64,000 nucleotides of DNA from Coptis chinensis (GCA_015680905.1 CM027379.1:32754501-32818500), one strand, 5' to 3'; positions 1 through 12,900 are shown, counted from the first letter of the stretch. Program-made: numbers and translations. The notes: generated by a model from the letters alone, not told the origin.

Positions 1-502
1 TGCCTCGAGAGTTCACAGATGTGGTAGAATTAGACATAGACATCTAGAATTTGAGTAGAAATGATGAGTTTGAGCAGAAATGATGAGTTTGAGCAACAAC
101 AGTGAACTAGGGTTTCAATTTAGATTTTCCATGGTTTCAATTTGAAAATTTGTGAATTAGGGTTTCAAATTAGGTATTTGGGGATTTGGGGATAGAAAAT
201 ACGAGAGGGAATAATTTTTTGTGCGCGCGCGAGTGGTTTTGTTGGTAGGTCACATGATTTTCTCATGTCTTTGTTGACTTGACTTGACCAGAGTATGCAA
301 GAATTTGATACATCTCAAAATTAGAAATTCCACGTAAGAAAAAAATTAATCCACGACACTCTTCAGATGCCAGAAATGAACCGGAAATATGAAGGTGGAT
401 ACGTTTTACAAGTACAGGGTTAAAATTGCCTAAACTGAACTTTAGGGGGGTAAGTGGTAAAACTTGACAAGTTCGAGGGTGAAATATGCCAATTTGCCAA
501 TT
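1..502. other. Flanking DNA left of element T, no gene recognised
   Basis: AT-rich sequence outside the T element. It has a short repeated phrase near 58-105 (GAGTTTGAGCAGAAATGATG and variants), several copies of AGGGTTTCAA, and a GTGCGCGCGCG run near 220. No ORF of convincing composition is present. The five bases next to the LTR (498-502, CAATT) would be the target duplication, but the other end of T is lost, so this cannot be tested. Confidence 0.4.
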
Positions 503-813
503 TGATATGAATTGAACTATGTTTATTGAATGATCAAAATGTTCTTTACAATCTCTCTATTCTGCTCTCGTTTTACAATTTAAATGGGGGAGAAGATAAT
601 GATTTCTCTCCTGGATCAGTCTTTATATAGCCTTTCCAAATATCTTTGCTCCAATCACCTGATGTCGCGTGTCCATTATTCTTCTTTCTCCCTTTCTTCC
701 TGCTCATACCTGCAATATTTCAATTATAGAGAGATATCGACCATTATGTCGATATCTCGATATTCCAAGAAACATTAGGGCTAAAATATCAGCTACGATA
801 TTTGCCCATGACA
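503..813 (-). repeat. 3' LTR of element T (311 bp)
   Basis: On the minus strand it opens TGTCATGGGCAAATATCG right after a purine tract and closes ATTCATATCA, so it has TG...CA ends. Minus-strand TATATAAAG lies at 622-630, followed by an AATAAA-like TTCAATAAAC near 520-529, which fits the U3-R-U5 order. Near 735-766 it holds repeated GATATCGA/TCGATATC palindromic words. The partner 5' LTR is not in the window, so the ends are inferred from the PPT and the TG/CA bases alone. Confidence 0.6.
622..630 (-). promoter_or_regulatory. TATA box of T LTR
   Basis: CTATATAAAG on the minus strand, about 185 bases into the LTR from its U3 end. Position and wording match the TATA boxes in the other LTRs of this window. 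Confidence 0.5.
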
Positions 814-829
814 TCGCCCCTTCTCGAAA
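814..829 (-). other. Polypurine tract of T
   Basis: On the minus strand TTTCGAGAAGGGGCGA directly precedes the LTR start TGTCATGG. This is where plus-strand DNA priming occurs in LTR elements. Confidence 0.55.
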
Positions 830-1364
830 CTTTCAACTTTCCCGCTTTGAAATTTGCATATTTTTAGAAGAAACTATTGTCAAAATATATTTGAAATCTA
901 TTTTTTCGGGAAAAATGAAACGGTTGCTTCTGGAATACGAAAAGACACTCAAACTCGCGAGTATAAAGCCTCAATGTCACTTTCTCTCTTTTAACTTATT
1001 ATCACTTTTAGCAATTCACAAAAAAGGCAAACCAACACCGCCATTAACAACCACTCAGAGCTCTACTTGAATTTTCTCCCCAGCCTCTTCACGAAGCACA
1101 GATCTCGTCATCCTTCTTCAAACTTAAAAAACAGTTAGACAAATTAAATACTAAAAAGCTGTTATCTTACTCTTTAAAATCTTACTTTGATTGTAACTGT
1201 TCATCTTCATTCTTACTTCTATCGCGTCTGTTCAACTTCTTGGTTAGAAAAGCTAAGTTTAGGGTTTATGTTTCATGCTATGATTATAGGCACTATTTAA
1301 ATTTTTCGATACGATGATATCTTTGTAATAGGGTTTTTGAATTTCATGTTTTTACTTGTTTCAG

Positions 1365-3275
1365 TATGGCGAGGAGAAAAACCTTTGGTAATTTTAGACA
1401 AATTACCTCTATGCACTTCTAGCTTTGAAACTGAGGTCTTATGACAAGACATCGTCTTCCACCTCTTAGAACTCCGTCACCACCACCTCGACATTTCGAT
1501 ACGTGTATTATAAATGACATATTATATAACCATAATGAATATAGTGATAGTAGCACCGATATGGGATATAATCTTAATTCAAAATTCCTTTTTTCTAGTG
1601 ATAACGAAATGTCTAGTGAAGATACCGAATCTGAAGTAAGAGTTAGTACCTCTGCCTCGGCATCGACATCTAATAGATGTGTACCTAATGACCAACCATG
1701 GGAAATTACTTATCTCACTGATGATCTTCCATGTCATCATTTCGAGACGGTGACCACAGAATCTGAGCGTGACATTACCGAAGATACCAGTATATGGAGT
1801 CGTGGGTTAAACCCTTATTTCCCCAGAAGACCCAATTTAGAACTTGTTCGAGTTGCGTATCTGATACCTGATAATGTCCATCTCCAACACTATGCTGGAG
1901 CAAGGAAAGGGACCAAATACCAAAGCGGTAATCCTCAATCAATTATTATAACCGTTGGCCAAATAGTAGCAGACTTACGACTTCCATTCACCGCCGTGAA
2001 GTGCTCAACCATCTGAACATCTCTCTTGGACAAGGCATGGGTAATTTCTAGAGATTGATGTATATTTGTAACTTCTACAATGCCCATCTGACCCTGAAAA
2101 TCTAGGAGTCAAAACGAATTAGATTAACCGACATTCTTAACCATTATACCTTTGTTGAAGGCATTTTAAAAGGAGTAACCGGTTCAGAAAAATATACTGG
2201 CTACTACTATCCCAAAAAACAAAATAACATTGAAATCAAAGGTATCATAAGGGTAAACCGAGATAGTGATGGACAATGACCTCTCTATCCGATCATCATC
2301 TCTGACTAATGGGAATCAACCGAGACCGAAGCTGTTCCTCCCTTGGTGCACCATGTTTTCAACCTTGGAGGTATGCTGTCTTTTATTGCATTTTTATAAA
2401 ATCCTGCTTAGTCGATATTGACACCCATTCTGATCAATCCACATGTTTTGAAAATCTCAGTGTTAAGGCCTGCCACTTCAAGGAATAAGGGAAATTCGGC
2501 TAGAATAATGGAACTTTTGAAAGGTTCCAAAGAAGAAGTTGATGTCAAATCTGGTGCTGATATCTATGGAAACCCCACTTCGATCGTCACGCTGCATGAT
2601 GTAGATAACTATCTTGCTCCTTTATATGTTCTGAAGGGTAGTGTATTCAAAATGGATCAAACCCGAGGTCGAGACCCTAAACCAACGACCAAGGTTCAAG
2701 GTTCCTTACAACCTTGCTCTTGTCATGCTTTTCAAAATACGTTTAAATTAGAACTACCTCCGACTGTGCTTCAATGTTATTTTGATTACGTAGATAATGG
2801 TTTAGTAATGACTGAAGATCTTTTTCCCAAAATCAAACAAGAAGTTCTAGATTTCTATAACTATGCTCTTTTGCAAGATGTGTTTGATCACCATTCGCCA
2901 TCTATTCGTCAAACACAGATATGGTAGAATTGGGAAAAGCTCCAATCTGTAAGGATTTCTGACTACCTTCCAGCCATCTATTGGAGGTGAATCTTCAAAA
3001 GATCCTTCTCAGAAAAAGGAAACTCCTTCTCAAAATAAGGAAGCTCTTACCGATTCTGATTTGAATCGAAGAAAGAAAAAGAGAATCACCGAGACTGATG
3101 TGGAGAAGTTTGCCCCACCTCCTTGCACATCGGCTATTCAAATATTGCGCCCTCCGATGGCCGGTGGTACTGTTTTTGAGTCTTAATTTCTTCTTGAAAA
3201 AGATCAAAAAATTCCTCTACATGCCTCCCTTTTTGCTGAAAAACCGATACTTGGGATTGGACAAACTCTTACCAC
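1365..3275 (+). mobile_element. Accessory antisense ORF of T, left part (broken)
   Basis: Coding-like sequence on the strand opposite to T pol. A first ATG at 1365 follows a good 3' splice site (TTACTTGTTTCAG), and a Thr/Pro/Ser-rich start follows (ATG 1441). A conserved-looking stretch around 1800-2000 includes NPYFPRRP and VRVAYLIPD; further down there is a Lys-rich basic segment (near 3060-3090, LNRRKKKR). The general form resembles plant proteins annotated as putative gypsy-type transposon or gag-like proteins with a C-terminal coiled coil. I do not recognise a catalytic domain. It is interrupted by element A and several breaks, and its remainder lies at 40100-40860. Confidence 0.5.
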
Positions 3276-4822
3276 TGATAAGCGCATAAATATTACATTA
3301 TTCACGCTCAATTTTATATTAGTTAGTTCGTTTAATTTATTCGTTTGATTTAGTTAGTGTATTTTTGGTGGTTCTACAGGAATTGGACTTAACATGATTA
3401 AAAGTGTTGAAACTGTCGAGATTCGAAGATATTAGTGTGTGTACGTTGATCTAGTTGATGGAGTGCGAGAATATATAAAGTCGGTTTGAAGGAGGTAGCT
3501 ATAAAAGCCTATGTGCTAAAGACCAGCGTAGCCATGAAGTTCAGTGGGCATGTGACCAGCAAAAGGCCCAAGAATTGCAAACCAATCCGTATTCAAGACT
3601 AAAGCCCACACAACCAACTAATGGCCATACCGGTTCATGTCCACCCGAGAGCACCGAATCAAACCTTAGTTTCCACCTTCATCTCTCACGAACAGAAACA
3701 GAAACTTTCCCTCCATTGAAGCTTTACAAATTCGAACCAATAAATTAAAAGCCCACATCGCTACCACCGAATCAAGATCTTTAGTTTCCTTCTCCATTCA
3801 TTCTTGCGAAGAGGAAAGAAAAACGAAAAACATAACCTTTCCAAATAAAAAACCAAAAACTGCCAATCCCATATCGGAACCAAAGGAGTTTCCTTTTCAA
3901 GAGGATTCTCGCGAATAAGGAGAGGGAGAGAAGGAGAAGACCTCACGTGGGCTGAACCAGGAGATATCTTGTGAGGCCGTGACTTTGAGCTACGAGCACA
4001 ACTGTTGGAATAGGCGAGCAAGAGGAGAGGACTTCACAGCAGGCTATGGTTTTGTTAAGGAAGTTTTATTTCTTCTGTTTTATGGTTCCAGTTATTATGT
4101 GTAGCTAAACTATAAGGTAGGGCTTAGATGAAGCCCTAGACTTGCGTAGGTTTATACTGTTTAGTTGATTCATTGTTCTTGGAATGTAAAGATTCAGTGA
4201 TCGTTTTCGTATCGATATTAGTGGTATACTTTCATTAATTATATCTTGCATGACTTGACTAGTTAATTGTTAGATACATATTCCGTTCTTATCAAAGCAT
4301 CGTTTTTACCGTTTACGTAAACTTGTGAGAAGTCATGCTGTAAGAAGACGATTTTTGCTAGGAGTTTATATTCCCGTTTGTTGAAATTCGATCAAACCAA
4401 TATATAGATTTATATAAGAGCTCAACGTTCACATCTTCGAGAAAGCTAGGGTTTCCTTTCCCTCGTGCTACTCAGAATTAAAAGAGAACTTTGAATTAAT
4501 TGAATTAGGATACTTACAAGCGGTCTAGGGTGGATTGAATGCCTTAGTAGTCTCTCCATTGATAATTTAATATAAGTTCTATAGTTTTCATAATTAAGTT
4601 AAATAAGACTAGTTATTAGTTAATCAAAACTTCATAAACCAATATAGTTCAGATTAGGTTAAGTAGTATTTTAATATTCAATTGTTCCTAAACAGCAATC
4701 CCTGTGGGATCAACTTCGTTCTTGCGCACCTATTATGATAGACCTCGTGTGCTTGCGAGTATTAGTATAAGTAAAGTGGGGTTTAATTAGACTGTTTATT
4801 TAGGCCGGTTAATTTCCTATCA
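3276..4822 (+). repeat. 5' LTR of A (1547 bp)
   Basis: Starts TGATAAGCGCATAAAT and ends AATTTCCTATCA. TATATAAAG at 3472-3480. It matches 16664-18322 almost base for base, but lacks about 110 bases that the 3' LTR has in a purine-rich stretch (17320-17440 there). Confidence 0.92.
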
Positions 4823-4828
4823 AGTTTT

Positions 4829-4846
4829 TGGCGCCGCTGCCGGGGA
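4829..4846 (+). other. Primer binding site of A
   Basis: TGGCGCCGCTGCCGGGGA six bases after the LTR end. This is the Athila-type site, usually described as complementary to the 3' end of tRNA-Asp. Confidence 0.85.
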
Positions 4847-5440
4847 TTGTAGTAGTACAATTGAGTTTTAAAGTTTTATTTATCGTGATTCGTAGTTTAA
4901 GTTTAGTCGTAGTTATATTATTTCATAGTTTACGTGTCTAATTTTAGTTATTTTTGCAGATAATTAAGCATAGATTTCTTCTTACAAGGGATAGTCGTGA
5001 CTTTGTTGTGGACGTTGTGAAGTGCTTCTTTGTCGTCACCAAATCGCAAGTAGCCCTCGAAGGCTCACGCCGGAGGTACGTCTTTTTCCTTTGTGGGGTT
5101 GAATTTTGTTTGTTTCGTGGGTTGTGCTTGTTTTATTGTTTCTTGCATTCAGGAAGGTTAAATCACATTGACCAGCCTTAGGCATCTTGCATTAGGACAG
5201 GTTTTAGCCTGCTCACTAGGAAAACCTTTTTTACGCGTGGATCGAGTGACGGTGCTTTTTGCACAAGAACTGGGAATCATGTGATTTGGGTTTAGGAGCA
5301 AATATATATTAAACAAGTTTTAAAATTCAATCTGGGTTGTAATTTTTGTTTGGTATTGTTTGTGTGAATTGTCTGCATCTTTTATTAGAGTCTTAGGTTT
5401 TAGAAGTAGTTTATGGTAGTAGTTTAAGGAATATATATAT
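4847..5440 (+). other. 5' leader of A
   Basis: Untranslated stretch between PBS and gag, T-rich, with no ORF of convincing composition. It probably holds packaging signals, but none can be named from sequence. Confidence 0.5.
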
Positions 5441-7078
5441 CCTACTAGGACAACCCAACCATCTTGCATCGTTCCCCCTGCAACCAATGCTAATCACTTT
5501 GAGTTGAAGCCCAATCTGCTGGGGCTCCTTCCTAAGTTTAGGGGAACGGAAGAGGAAGACCCATATCTTCATGTAAGGGAATTTGAGGATATTTGTGGGA
5601 CTATTAAGCTTCAACAATTTAGTGATGAAGCTATAAAATTAAAATTGTTCCCATTTTCCCTTAAAGAAAAAGCCAAGAGTTGGTTTCACACTCTCCCATC
5701 GAATTCCATAATGGGATGGAAAAAGTTATGCATTGTGTTTTTAAAGAACTTTTTCCCTAATCATAAGGCGACTGCTTTTAGAAAAGACTTGTCATATTTT
5801 TGCCAAACTGATGGAGAGTCATTATGGAAGTGTATGGAGAGGTTTAAGGACATGCTCTTGCAGTGTCCTAACCACGGCCTAGAGAACGGTAGGCTAGTGC
5901 AGATTCTCTATGAGGGTCTCGATTTTAATTCTAAGGCTATGATTGAGACCATGAGTATCGGAGATTTCGTGATAAGATCAGTAGAAGAAGTGTGGACCTT
6001 TTTAGAAGAAGTCTCTGAGAAGGTCCAGCAATGGGAAACTAGTCGTGAGCCTAAGAAGGTGGCTAGTAGTACTACACAAAAGGGTTTGTTCCGCGTTGAC
6101 AAGGAATTCGACACGAACTCTAGGATGGCCGCTTTAATTAGAAGAGTTGAAGCTCTCGAGCTAGAAAAAGAGACAAAGTCTCTAGCTCCAGTTACCAATG
6201 TTGAAGTCCTTAGGTGTCTGTTGTGTGAAAGTCTTGATCACGTTATAGATAATTTCCCTGGTGTAAATGCACAAGTCAATGATTTTAATTCATACCAAAA
6301 GCCAGGCAATAATCCTTTTTCTAACACGTATAACCCTGGATGGCGTAACCATCCCAATTTGTCTTGGTCTAAAGGTATACATCAGGGAGGCCCCATGGTT
6401 AACTCAAACCCAGTACCACAATATGCACCTCAACCACCTAAACTTTCACCTATAGAAGAGGCCATTGCTCAATTAACACAAAACACCATGAAATTTCAGA
6501 ACACAACGCAACAGTTTATGCAAGCCAGTCAAACGGCTACTCAGGATAATGCTCAAGCCATTAGGAAGATTGAAATCACCATAGGTCAAATTGCTAATAC
6601 TTTGAATGGGAGGGACAAGGGCAGGTTTCCTAGTCAACCAGTAGCTAATCTGAGGAGTCAGTTGGAAATAAGTTCTAAGTTAAACCAGGCTCACCAGGAG
6701 CAAGCCAAGGCTATCACTGTTCTTAGGAGTGGAAAACGTGTTGATAATAGGGTTGAGATGTCTAAGGACGCTGAGGTCAGATCTGATCCTATAGAGTGTG
6801 AGAAGGAGGAAGGTGAGATGAGTGAATCTAATAGTCATAATATTTCTAGGAAGGGTGTAGAACCTCCTACTGCTGTGGAGACTAACCCTGTGCCATCTTA
6901 TATACCTAAAGCTCCTTTTCCCCAATGTTTGATTCCAGCTAAGAAAGGTTCTAATCTTAATGAAATAATGGAAATGTTTAAACAGGTTCAAATAAATATT
7001 CCGTTACTTGATGCTATAAAACAAGTTCCTTCCTATGCCAAGTTTCTTAAAGATTTTGTGTACAAAAACGTAAGTTGA
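5441..7078 (+). mobile_element. A gag region
   Basis: The reading frame is already open before the first Met at 5504. The early part (LLGLLPKFRG, then SWFHTLPSNSI near residue 65) is the retrotransposon gag domain, rich in Phe/Leu/Lys and forming the capsid. A cysteine/histidine zinc-knuckle region lies near 6205-6260, followed by a Pro/Gln/Asn-rich linker. The C-terminal part (VLRSGKRVDNR) is shared with gag of C, D and E. Roughly 525 codons, which is ordinary for Athila. Confidence 0.85.
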
Positions 7079-7500
7079 ATGTGCACAAGAAAGCTTTCCT
7101 AACTGAGCAAGTGAGTTCTATTATCCAAAACCAAACTCCACCTAAGTTTAGAGATCCAGGATGCCCTACTATTTCTTGTGTTATTGGTGATCATATGATT
7201 GAGAAAGCATTACTTGATTTAGGAGCTAGCGTTAATTTGTTGCCTTATTCAGTTTATTTACAGCTTGGTCTTGGTAAGTTGAAACCTACACCAATTACTC
7301 TTCAATTGGCAGATAGGTCTATTAGGATTCCACGTGGTGTTGTTGAGGATGTTTTGATTCAGGTTGATAAATTTTATTTCCCTGTTGACTTTGTTGTTCT
7401 GGATACACAACCTGTTCAAGATCCTAAACACCATATTCCGGTCATTTTAGGTCGTCCCTTTTTAGCCACTTCTAATGCTATCATTAACTGTTGTAATTGA
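7075..7500 (+). mobile_element. A protease domain
   Basis: Aspartic protease that cuts the Gag-Pol polyprotein. LLDLGASVNLLP contains the catalytic Asp in the DLGAS form typical of Athila; VILGRPFLAT is the C-terminal flap-side motif. It follows gag directly. Confidence 0.85.
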
Positions 7501-8684
7501 GTGTTAAAAATTTCTTTTGGTAATATGACTACAGAACTTAATGTGGGTCAAGAACCTCCTGAACCTGATGATTTTTGGGACGTTAATCTTATTGATAGTA
7601 TAGTTCACGAGACTTTCTTGGAGAGTTATTCTAATGACCCTCTTGAGTCTTGTTTAACTAATTCTGGTAGTGGTTGTGATGTGGATGATGTAATTTGTGA
7701 AGTTAATGCGTTGCTGGATGCAACCCCAATTTTAGAAACTGATACGTGGAGAGCCACAATAGAGCACCTGACTCCATCTGAGTCTACCCCAGAGTCTTCT
7801 ATATAGAGTCCTCCTAAGCTAGAGTTGAAACCATTACCTGATACTCTTAAGTATGTTTTTCTGGGACCTGATGATTCTTTGCCGGTTATTATTGCTTTTA
7901 ATCTGGATAATGAACAAGAAGGTAAATTGATTAGGGTTCTTAAAGAGCATAGAGCAGCTTTAGGGTGGAATATTGCTGATATTAATGGTATAAGCCCAAC
8001 TGATTGTATGCATCATATTCATCTTGAGAAGGATGCTAAACCAACCCGTGAGTTTCAGAGACGGCTTAATCTTAACATGAAAGAGGTAGTGAGAGCCGAG
8101 GTTCTCAAGTTGTTAGATGCGGGTATCATTTATCCCATTTCCGATAGTAAATGGGTGAGTCCTATTCAGGTTGTCTGTCACACCCCGAATTTCGACAGAA
8201 TTCGGAAAAACATTATTTGTTCCCGACTCTTCGATCTCCGAGGTGTGACGCACTCTCAACTTCCAAAAACCCATAAACAGTTTTAAATATGCGGATAATT
8301 AAAAACCAATAAAAATTTCAATTAAACAAATGTCCTCTTCATTACCAAAAATTTACAACTAAGATTAGGTTACAAATCTCTTTTCAATAACTCCTTATTT
8401 AAAATTACAAATGAAAGTACAAATACATTGTCTAGACTGAAAATCTATATCACCTTAAGGGAAAACAAAATACATCCTGAAATGCAATGCTAACGCAAAC
8501 CACAAGCAGCAGCCAACCTTCTTCAACACTAAACCTGTCAAAACTTATCAACTATGTTCATTGAGTGAACACACTCGATAAGCAAACATGCAAATCGGGT
8601 CAGCATTATAAAAATGCTGGTGTGAGTAGCCCTAAAATACAACATATAATTATACATATATATACACAATCCATACGGCAGTTA

Positions 8685-8853
8685 GTTCCTCCATCGAGGC
8701 GCCTTAACTTTTAACGACTAATACAACATCCTTAAGTTCAATAACTAAGGCAGGTAGTTCCTCCACTGAGGCGCCTTAACTTCCCACTAACCACACAACA
8801 AACTATACACATAATAAATAAGGCATGTAGTTCCTCCATCGAGGCGCCTTAGA
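8685..8853 (+). repeat. Three GC-rich direct repeats in the solo LTR
   Basis: TTAGTTCCTCCATCGAGGCG and close variants occur three times, at about 8692, 8755 and 8827, each followed by CCTTA and an AT-rich spacer. A second small family, CGCCAGGAGGGCCA, occurs around 9181-9285. Confidence 0.8.
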
Positions 8854-9874
8854 TTCTAACTAAACAAATAACCAACCAAGCATGTTACCATAATTAGATT
8901 ATTTAAGGCTTTCTTTGCGTGTCCCTAAAATCACGTCGTATCTATGTCTTACCTAGTTTCCCTGGCTACCACAATCGCTACCCAACGCCGAACATGTACA
9001 TCCACATGCCTCCCCTTACATAATGAACCACTCCGTGCGTAACCACCCTGAGCGGGATGCCGCACACTAGGTAAATCCTCACACGGAAGCAATTATGTAA
9101 GTAATGCCACTATTCGGCATAAAATATCGCGCATCATCGTTCTATTTTGCGAACGGAATAATCAAGTCACTATTCGGCTACGCCAGGAGGGCCATTCAGC
9201 TTTACTGAAACGCCAGGAGGGCCAATCACATTACTTACGCCCGAAGGCTATTCAGATTAACTGAAACGCCAGAAGGGCCAATCACATGAGTTATGGTAGC
9301 TAGGTTCTAGGATTTTCGTTACGTAATTTATTTAAGTGTCATACATTAATGACTCATAATAAATTCACTATATCACGTGCAGGTCAATTACCTTATTGCA
9401 CTAAGCCATAATATTTAGAAATATCTCAATTATATCTCATAACCACTTTCATACTTTCACGTGCCAATATATTATTGCACTACACCACACTCCCGGAGGA
9501 AATATTCACAAATACTATGCTACCTCATAGTAGCATCTTACATATATAATAATAGAGCGGTTATACCTTTATTTCTCCAAAACTATTGCATTCTATATAT
9601 ATCCCAACATATTATATAATATTACAATATCCACGTCAAATCTTAATTAGATAATGACCACCAAATTTATACAATTTTACAACATCAAATGCAGCACAAC
9701 TAAACAGTCCACAGTCCACAATCAAAGCCCAATATATATATGCTTTACACACTACTCACGTCAAATCTTAATTAGATAATGACAAACAACGTTATATAAT
9801 GTTCGACAATATTTTATTATTATATTTGTCCCTATAATCAAATGTGTGAAAAACTGGAAAAGTCCACATTCCAC

Positions 9875-10100
9875 AGTCAACGGTCAAAGGTCAAAGTCAA
9901 AGGTCAACGGTCAAAGTCAAACTGGCATGGTCAAAGTCAAAGTCCAATGTCAACGGTCAAAGTCAACGGTCAATGGTCAATGGTCAAAGTCGACACGTCA
10001 TGGTCGAAGTCAAACTGTCATTGTCAAAGTCAAAGTCAAACTGGCGTTTCTATGTTCAACAGGTTCATGGTCATAGCCATGGTTCATGGCTAAGGTCAAA
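9875..10100 (-). repeat. Dense array of TTGAC words in the solo LTR
   Basis: About 20 copies of GTCAA on the plus strand within 226 bases, i.e. TTGAC on the strand in which this LTR is transcribed. The units are irregular (GGTCAAAG, AGTCAAAC, GGTCAACG). TTGAC(C/T) is the core of the WRKY-factor W-box. Confidence 0.8.
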
Positions 10101-12900
10101 GGTGCATGGCTCATGGGCTCATGACCAAGGTAATGGTTCAGACCCAACTGGCCAAGCCCAAACCTTATAACCCGAAAGTCCAAACATTTAAAGACCCAAT
10201 TAGATCTATTTTAAGTCCTATGGACTGGCCCCAAGCAATATTAGAAACTGGCCCAAAAACTTTGGGATCGCGGCGCCCAAAACACAACTGAGTTCGGCCC
10301 GAAAACAAACAAAGAAAACTGTCCCAAAACTTAACTTAAACTGGGCCCAAACTAAACTTAATTAAACTGATCCAAAAATTACAAAACAAATAGAAAAGGG
10401 CCCAACCACTTAAATTAGATTTCGGCCCACATAAAATTAGAACTTGGCCCAACCAAACAACTAAGGCCCAAGCCCAAGAGAAAGTACTGTTCATCATCTC
10501 CCTCCACCAACAGCCACCAAAACCGACCACCACAATTCTAATCGACCACCCAAACAAACCAATCGGTTTTAATCCTTGCAAAAACCCCTACAACTTTACT
10601 AAAAGCTAAAACCTCAAATCCTAAAATCCAAACTTCACCAAACTAGATCTGGAAATCAATCCCGCCGCCATTAATGGCTTCTCCAAGCTTTCACAGCCCC
10701 TATTCGACCGCCCTCACCCACTCAAACACAGCCCCTCTTCAACCAAACCTTTGGGGTGTAATCAACACCCAACCCGAACCTCCAAGCCCTCCCTCCCCGA
10801 CGCCATTGACGTCTCCTCCAAGTTCCAACAGCCCACCCAATCATCAAATCAACCATCCACATCCAATACAAGATACCCAACACTTCAACAATAGGAGTTT
10901 ACAAACCAAACAAGGAGTTAAATTATACAAAACGATTTCTGTGGCTGACGCCATTATCGTCTGTCGAAGCTTCGACAGAGCTTCGAAAGCCCGACATCAA
11001 CCAACGAATTTCAACCAACAAATTCCCCCAAATCCACAGTTCGACTAAAAGTATTGACCCAATATCAATGTCGGCCGATATGACACAGATACCCGGTTTG
11101 GCGTTTTTAATTACAAATCTGAAATTCAACAAAGTTTAATGATACAAATGGCACGAAGTCCAATACAGCAGAATAATGAGCAATATAAAAAAAAAAGAAA
11201 CGGTATACGCCGATATATGTAAACTACAAATCCGGTGAAATAGCAAAATAGCTACTCACCTTTTATTAACAGCTCGACGAATCCTCCTAGATTCGATTCG
11301 CGCTCCAACCTCCAGCAAACGAGCTTCAAGCTCTGCCTCCATTTTCATTATTTTATTATTCTCTGAACCCTATTTTCCAGAACAATGTGTTTATATACTT
11401 GGGTCCGAAACCCAAGCCCAACACCGACTCGGGCCCAGAAACCAGGCCCACGTGTCTCAAATCCGGTCCAGCGAATTTTGAAAATAAATAATTAAATTAA
11501 TTAATTAAATAGATAAAAACGTATTTTTAAAATACGGGCGTTACATTGTCCCCAAAAAGTCTGGGCTTACAGTAGTTAAGAATGCGAAGGGCGAGTTAGT
11601 TCCCACCCGTATGACTACCGGATGGCATTTTTGCATTGACTATCATAAGTTGAATTTGGCCACTAGGAAAGATCACTTTCCTCTTCCGTTTATTGACCAG
11701 ATGCTCGAGAGGTTAGCCGGTCATAAATACTATTGTTTTCTTGATGGTTATTCTAGTTATTACCAAATATGTATTATCCCTGAGGATCAAGAAAAGACTA
11801 CTTTTACTTGTCCTTTTGGAACTTTTGCCTATCGTCGTATGCCTTTTGGATTATGTAATGCACCTGGTACCTTCAGTGATGCATGCTTAGTATTTTTTCT
11901 GATATGGTAGAAAGGTTTCTTGAGGTGTTTATGGATGACTTCTCAGTATTTGGGGATTCTTTTGATGAGGGTTTGCACCGTTTAGAATTAGTGTTAATTA
12001 GGTGCAAGGAGAAGAATCTTGTGTTGAATTGGGAGAAGTGTCATTTTATGGTTCAACAGGGTATTGTTTTTGGTCATATTGTTTCTAGTAAAGGAATTGA
12101 GGTCGATAAGGCCAAGGTTGATGTCATTTCTGGTCTTCCACCACCTAAGACCGTGAAAGATATTCGGTCATTCTTAGGTCATGCTAGATTTTATAGGCGT
12201 TTCATTAAAGACTTTAGCAAGATTTCTCGTCCCTTATGCAATTTACTTGGTAAGGACGTCGCTTTTGTCTTTGATAATGATTGTTTGAAAGCTTTTGAGA
12301 AGCTTAAGCATTTATTGACTACCGCTCCTATCATACAGCCGCCTGATTGGAGTGAGCCTTTTGAGTTAATGTGTGATGCGTCTGACTATGCAGTTGGGGC
12401 TGTTTTAGGTCAACGGTTTGACAAGTTGCCCTATGTTATTTATTATGCTAGTCGAACCCTTAATGATGCACAGATGAACTACACTACAACTGAGAAAGAG
12501 TTGTTAGCTGTTGTGTTTGCTTTAGACAAATTTAGGTCTTACCTCATAGGGTCTAAGGTTGTCGTGTTTACTGATCATTCGGCTTTGAAATATCTCCTTA
12601 CTAAGAAGGACACTAAAGCGCGTTTGATTCGCTCGGTACTCTTGTTGCAAGAGTTTGATATAGAGATTAGGGATAAGAAGGGTACGGAAAACGTGGTCGC
12701 TGACCACTTGTCTAGACTTATAGTAGAATCTTCTACTGATATTTTGCCTGTAAATGAATCTTTTCCTGATGAGCAACTTTTTGTTATATCACAATCGCCT
12801 TGGTATGCGGATATTGTTAATTATCTTGTAACGAAACAGTTTCCCTCTCATTGGAGACAACAGGATAAATCTAAGTTTCTTCTTTGAGGTTAGGAATTTA

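Larger units (their letters stand above)
8176..11545 (-). mobile_element. Solo LTR (3370 bp) inserted in RT of A, target duplication TTGTC
   Basis: Read on the minus strand it opens TGTAACGCCCGTATTT and ends TTCGGGGTGTGACA, with TG...CA ends. TTGTC at 8171-8175 recurs at 11546-11550, and the RT reading is continuous once the insertion is set aside. A minus-strand TATA box (AAGTATATAAA, 11390-11400) lies 150 bases in. There is no PBS, PPT or coding region inside, so it is a solo LTR left by recombination. The long LTR and the GGGGTGTGACA end are reminiscent of chromoviruses of the Tekay/Del type, but that is inference. It is younger than A. Confidence 0.85.
7501..12900 (+). mobile_element. A RT and RNase H region, split by a solo LTR
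   Basis: 7501-7824 is an acidic linker. RT begins near 7825 (KPLPDTLKYVFLGPDDS), continues to the insertion at 8176 and resumes at 11551. Motifs seen include DYHKLN, the substrate loop FPLPFIDQML, and FMDD near 11930 (catalytic Asp pair). RNase H follows (about 12290-12720) with [23 protein letters not shown] and [11 protein letters not shown] carrying the acidic residues. Function: reverse transcription of element RNA and removal of RNA from hybrids inside the virus-like particle. Confidence 0.88.

Noticed and set aside
1-502. 5' end of a host gene on the minus strand (CTAGGGTTT-like words, an ATG near 130)
   Set aside because: The frame after the ATG is very short and no splice pattern or protein resemblance is visible. 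Insufficient support.
584-1070. Two overlapping ORFs (64 and 133 codons)
   Set aside because: They lie across the T LTR and its PPT on the opposite strand. Composition is low-complexity and no motif is seen.
9842-10291. Several overlapping ORFs in three frames
   Set aside because: They are produced by the GTCAA array, whose repeat lacks stops in all frames. No protein character.
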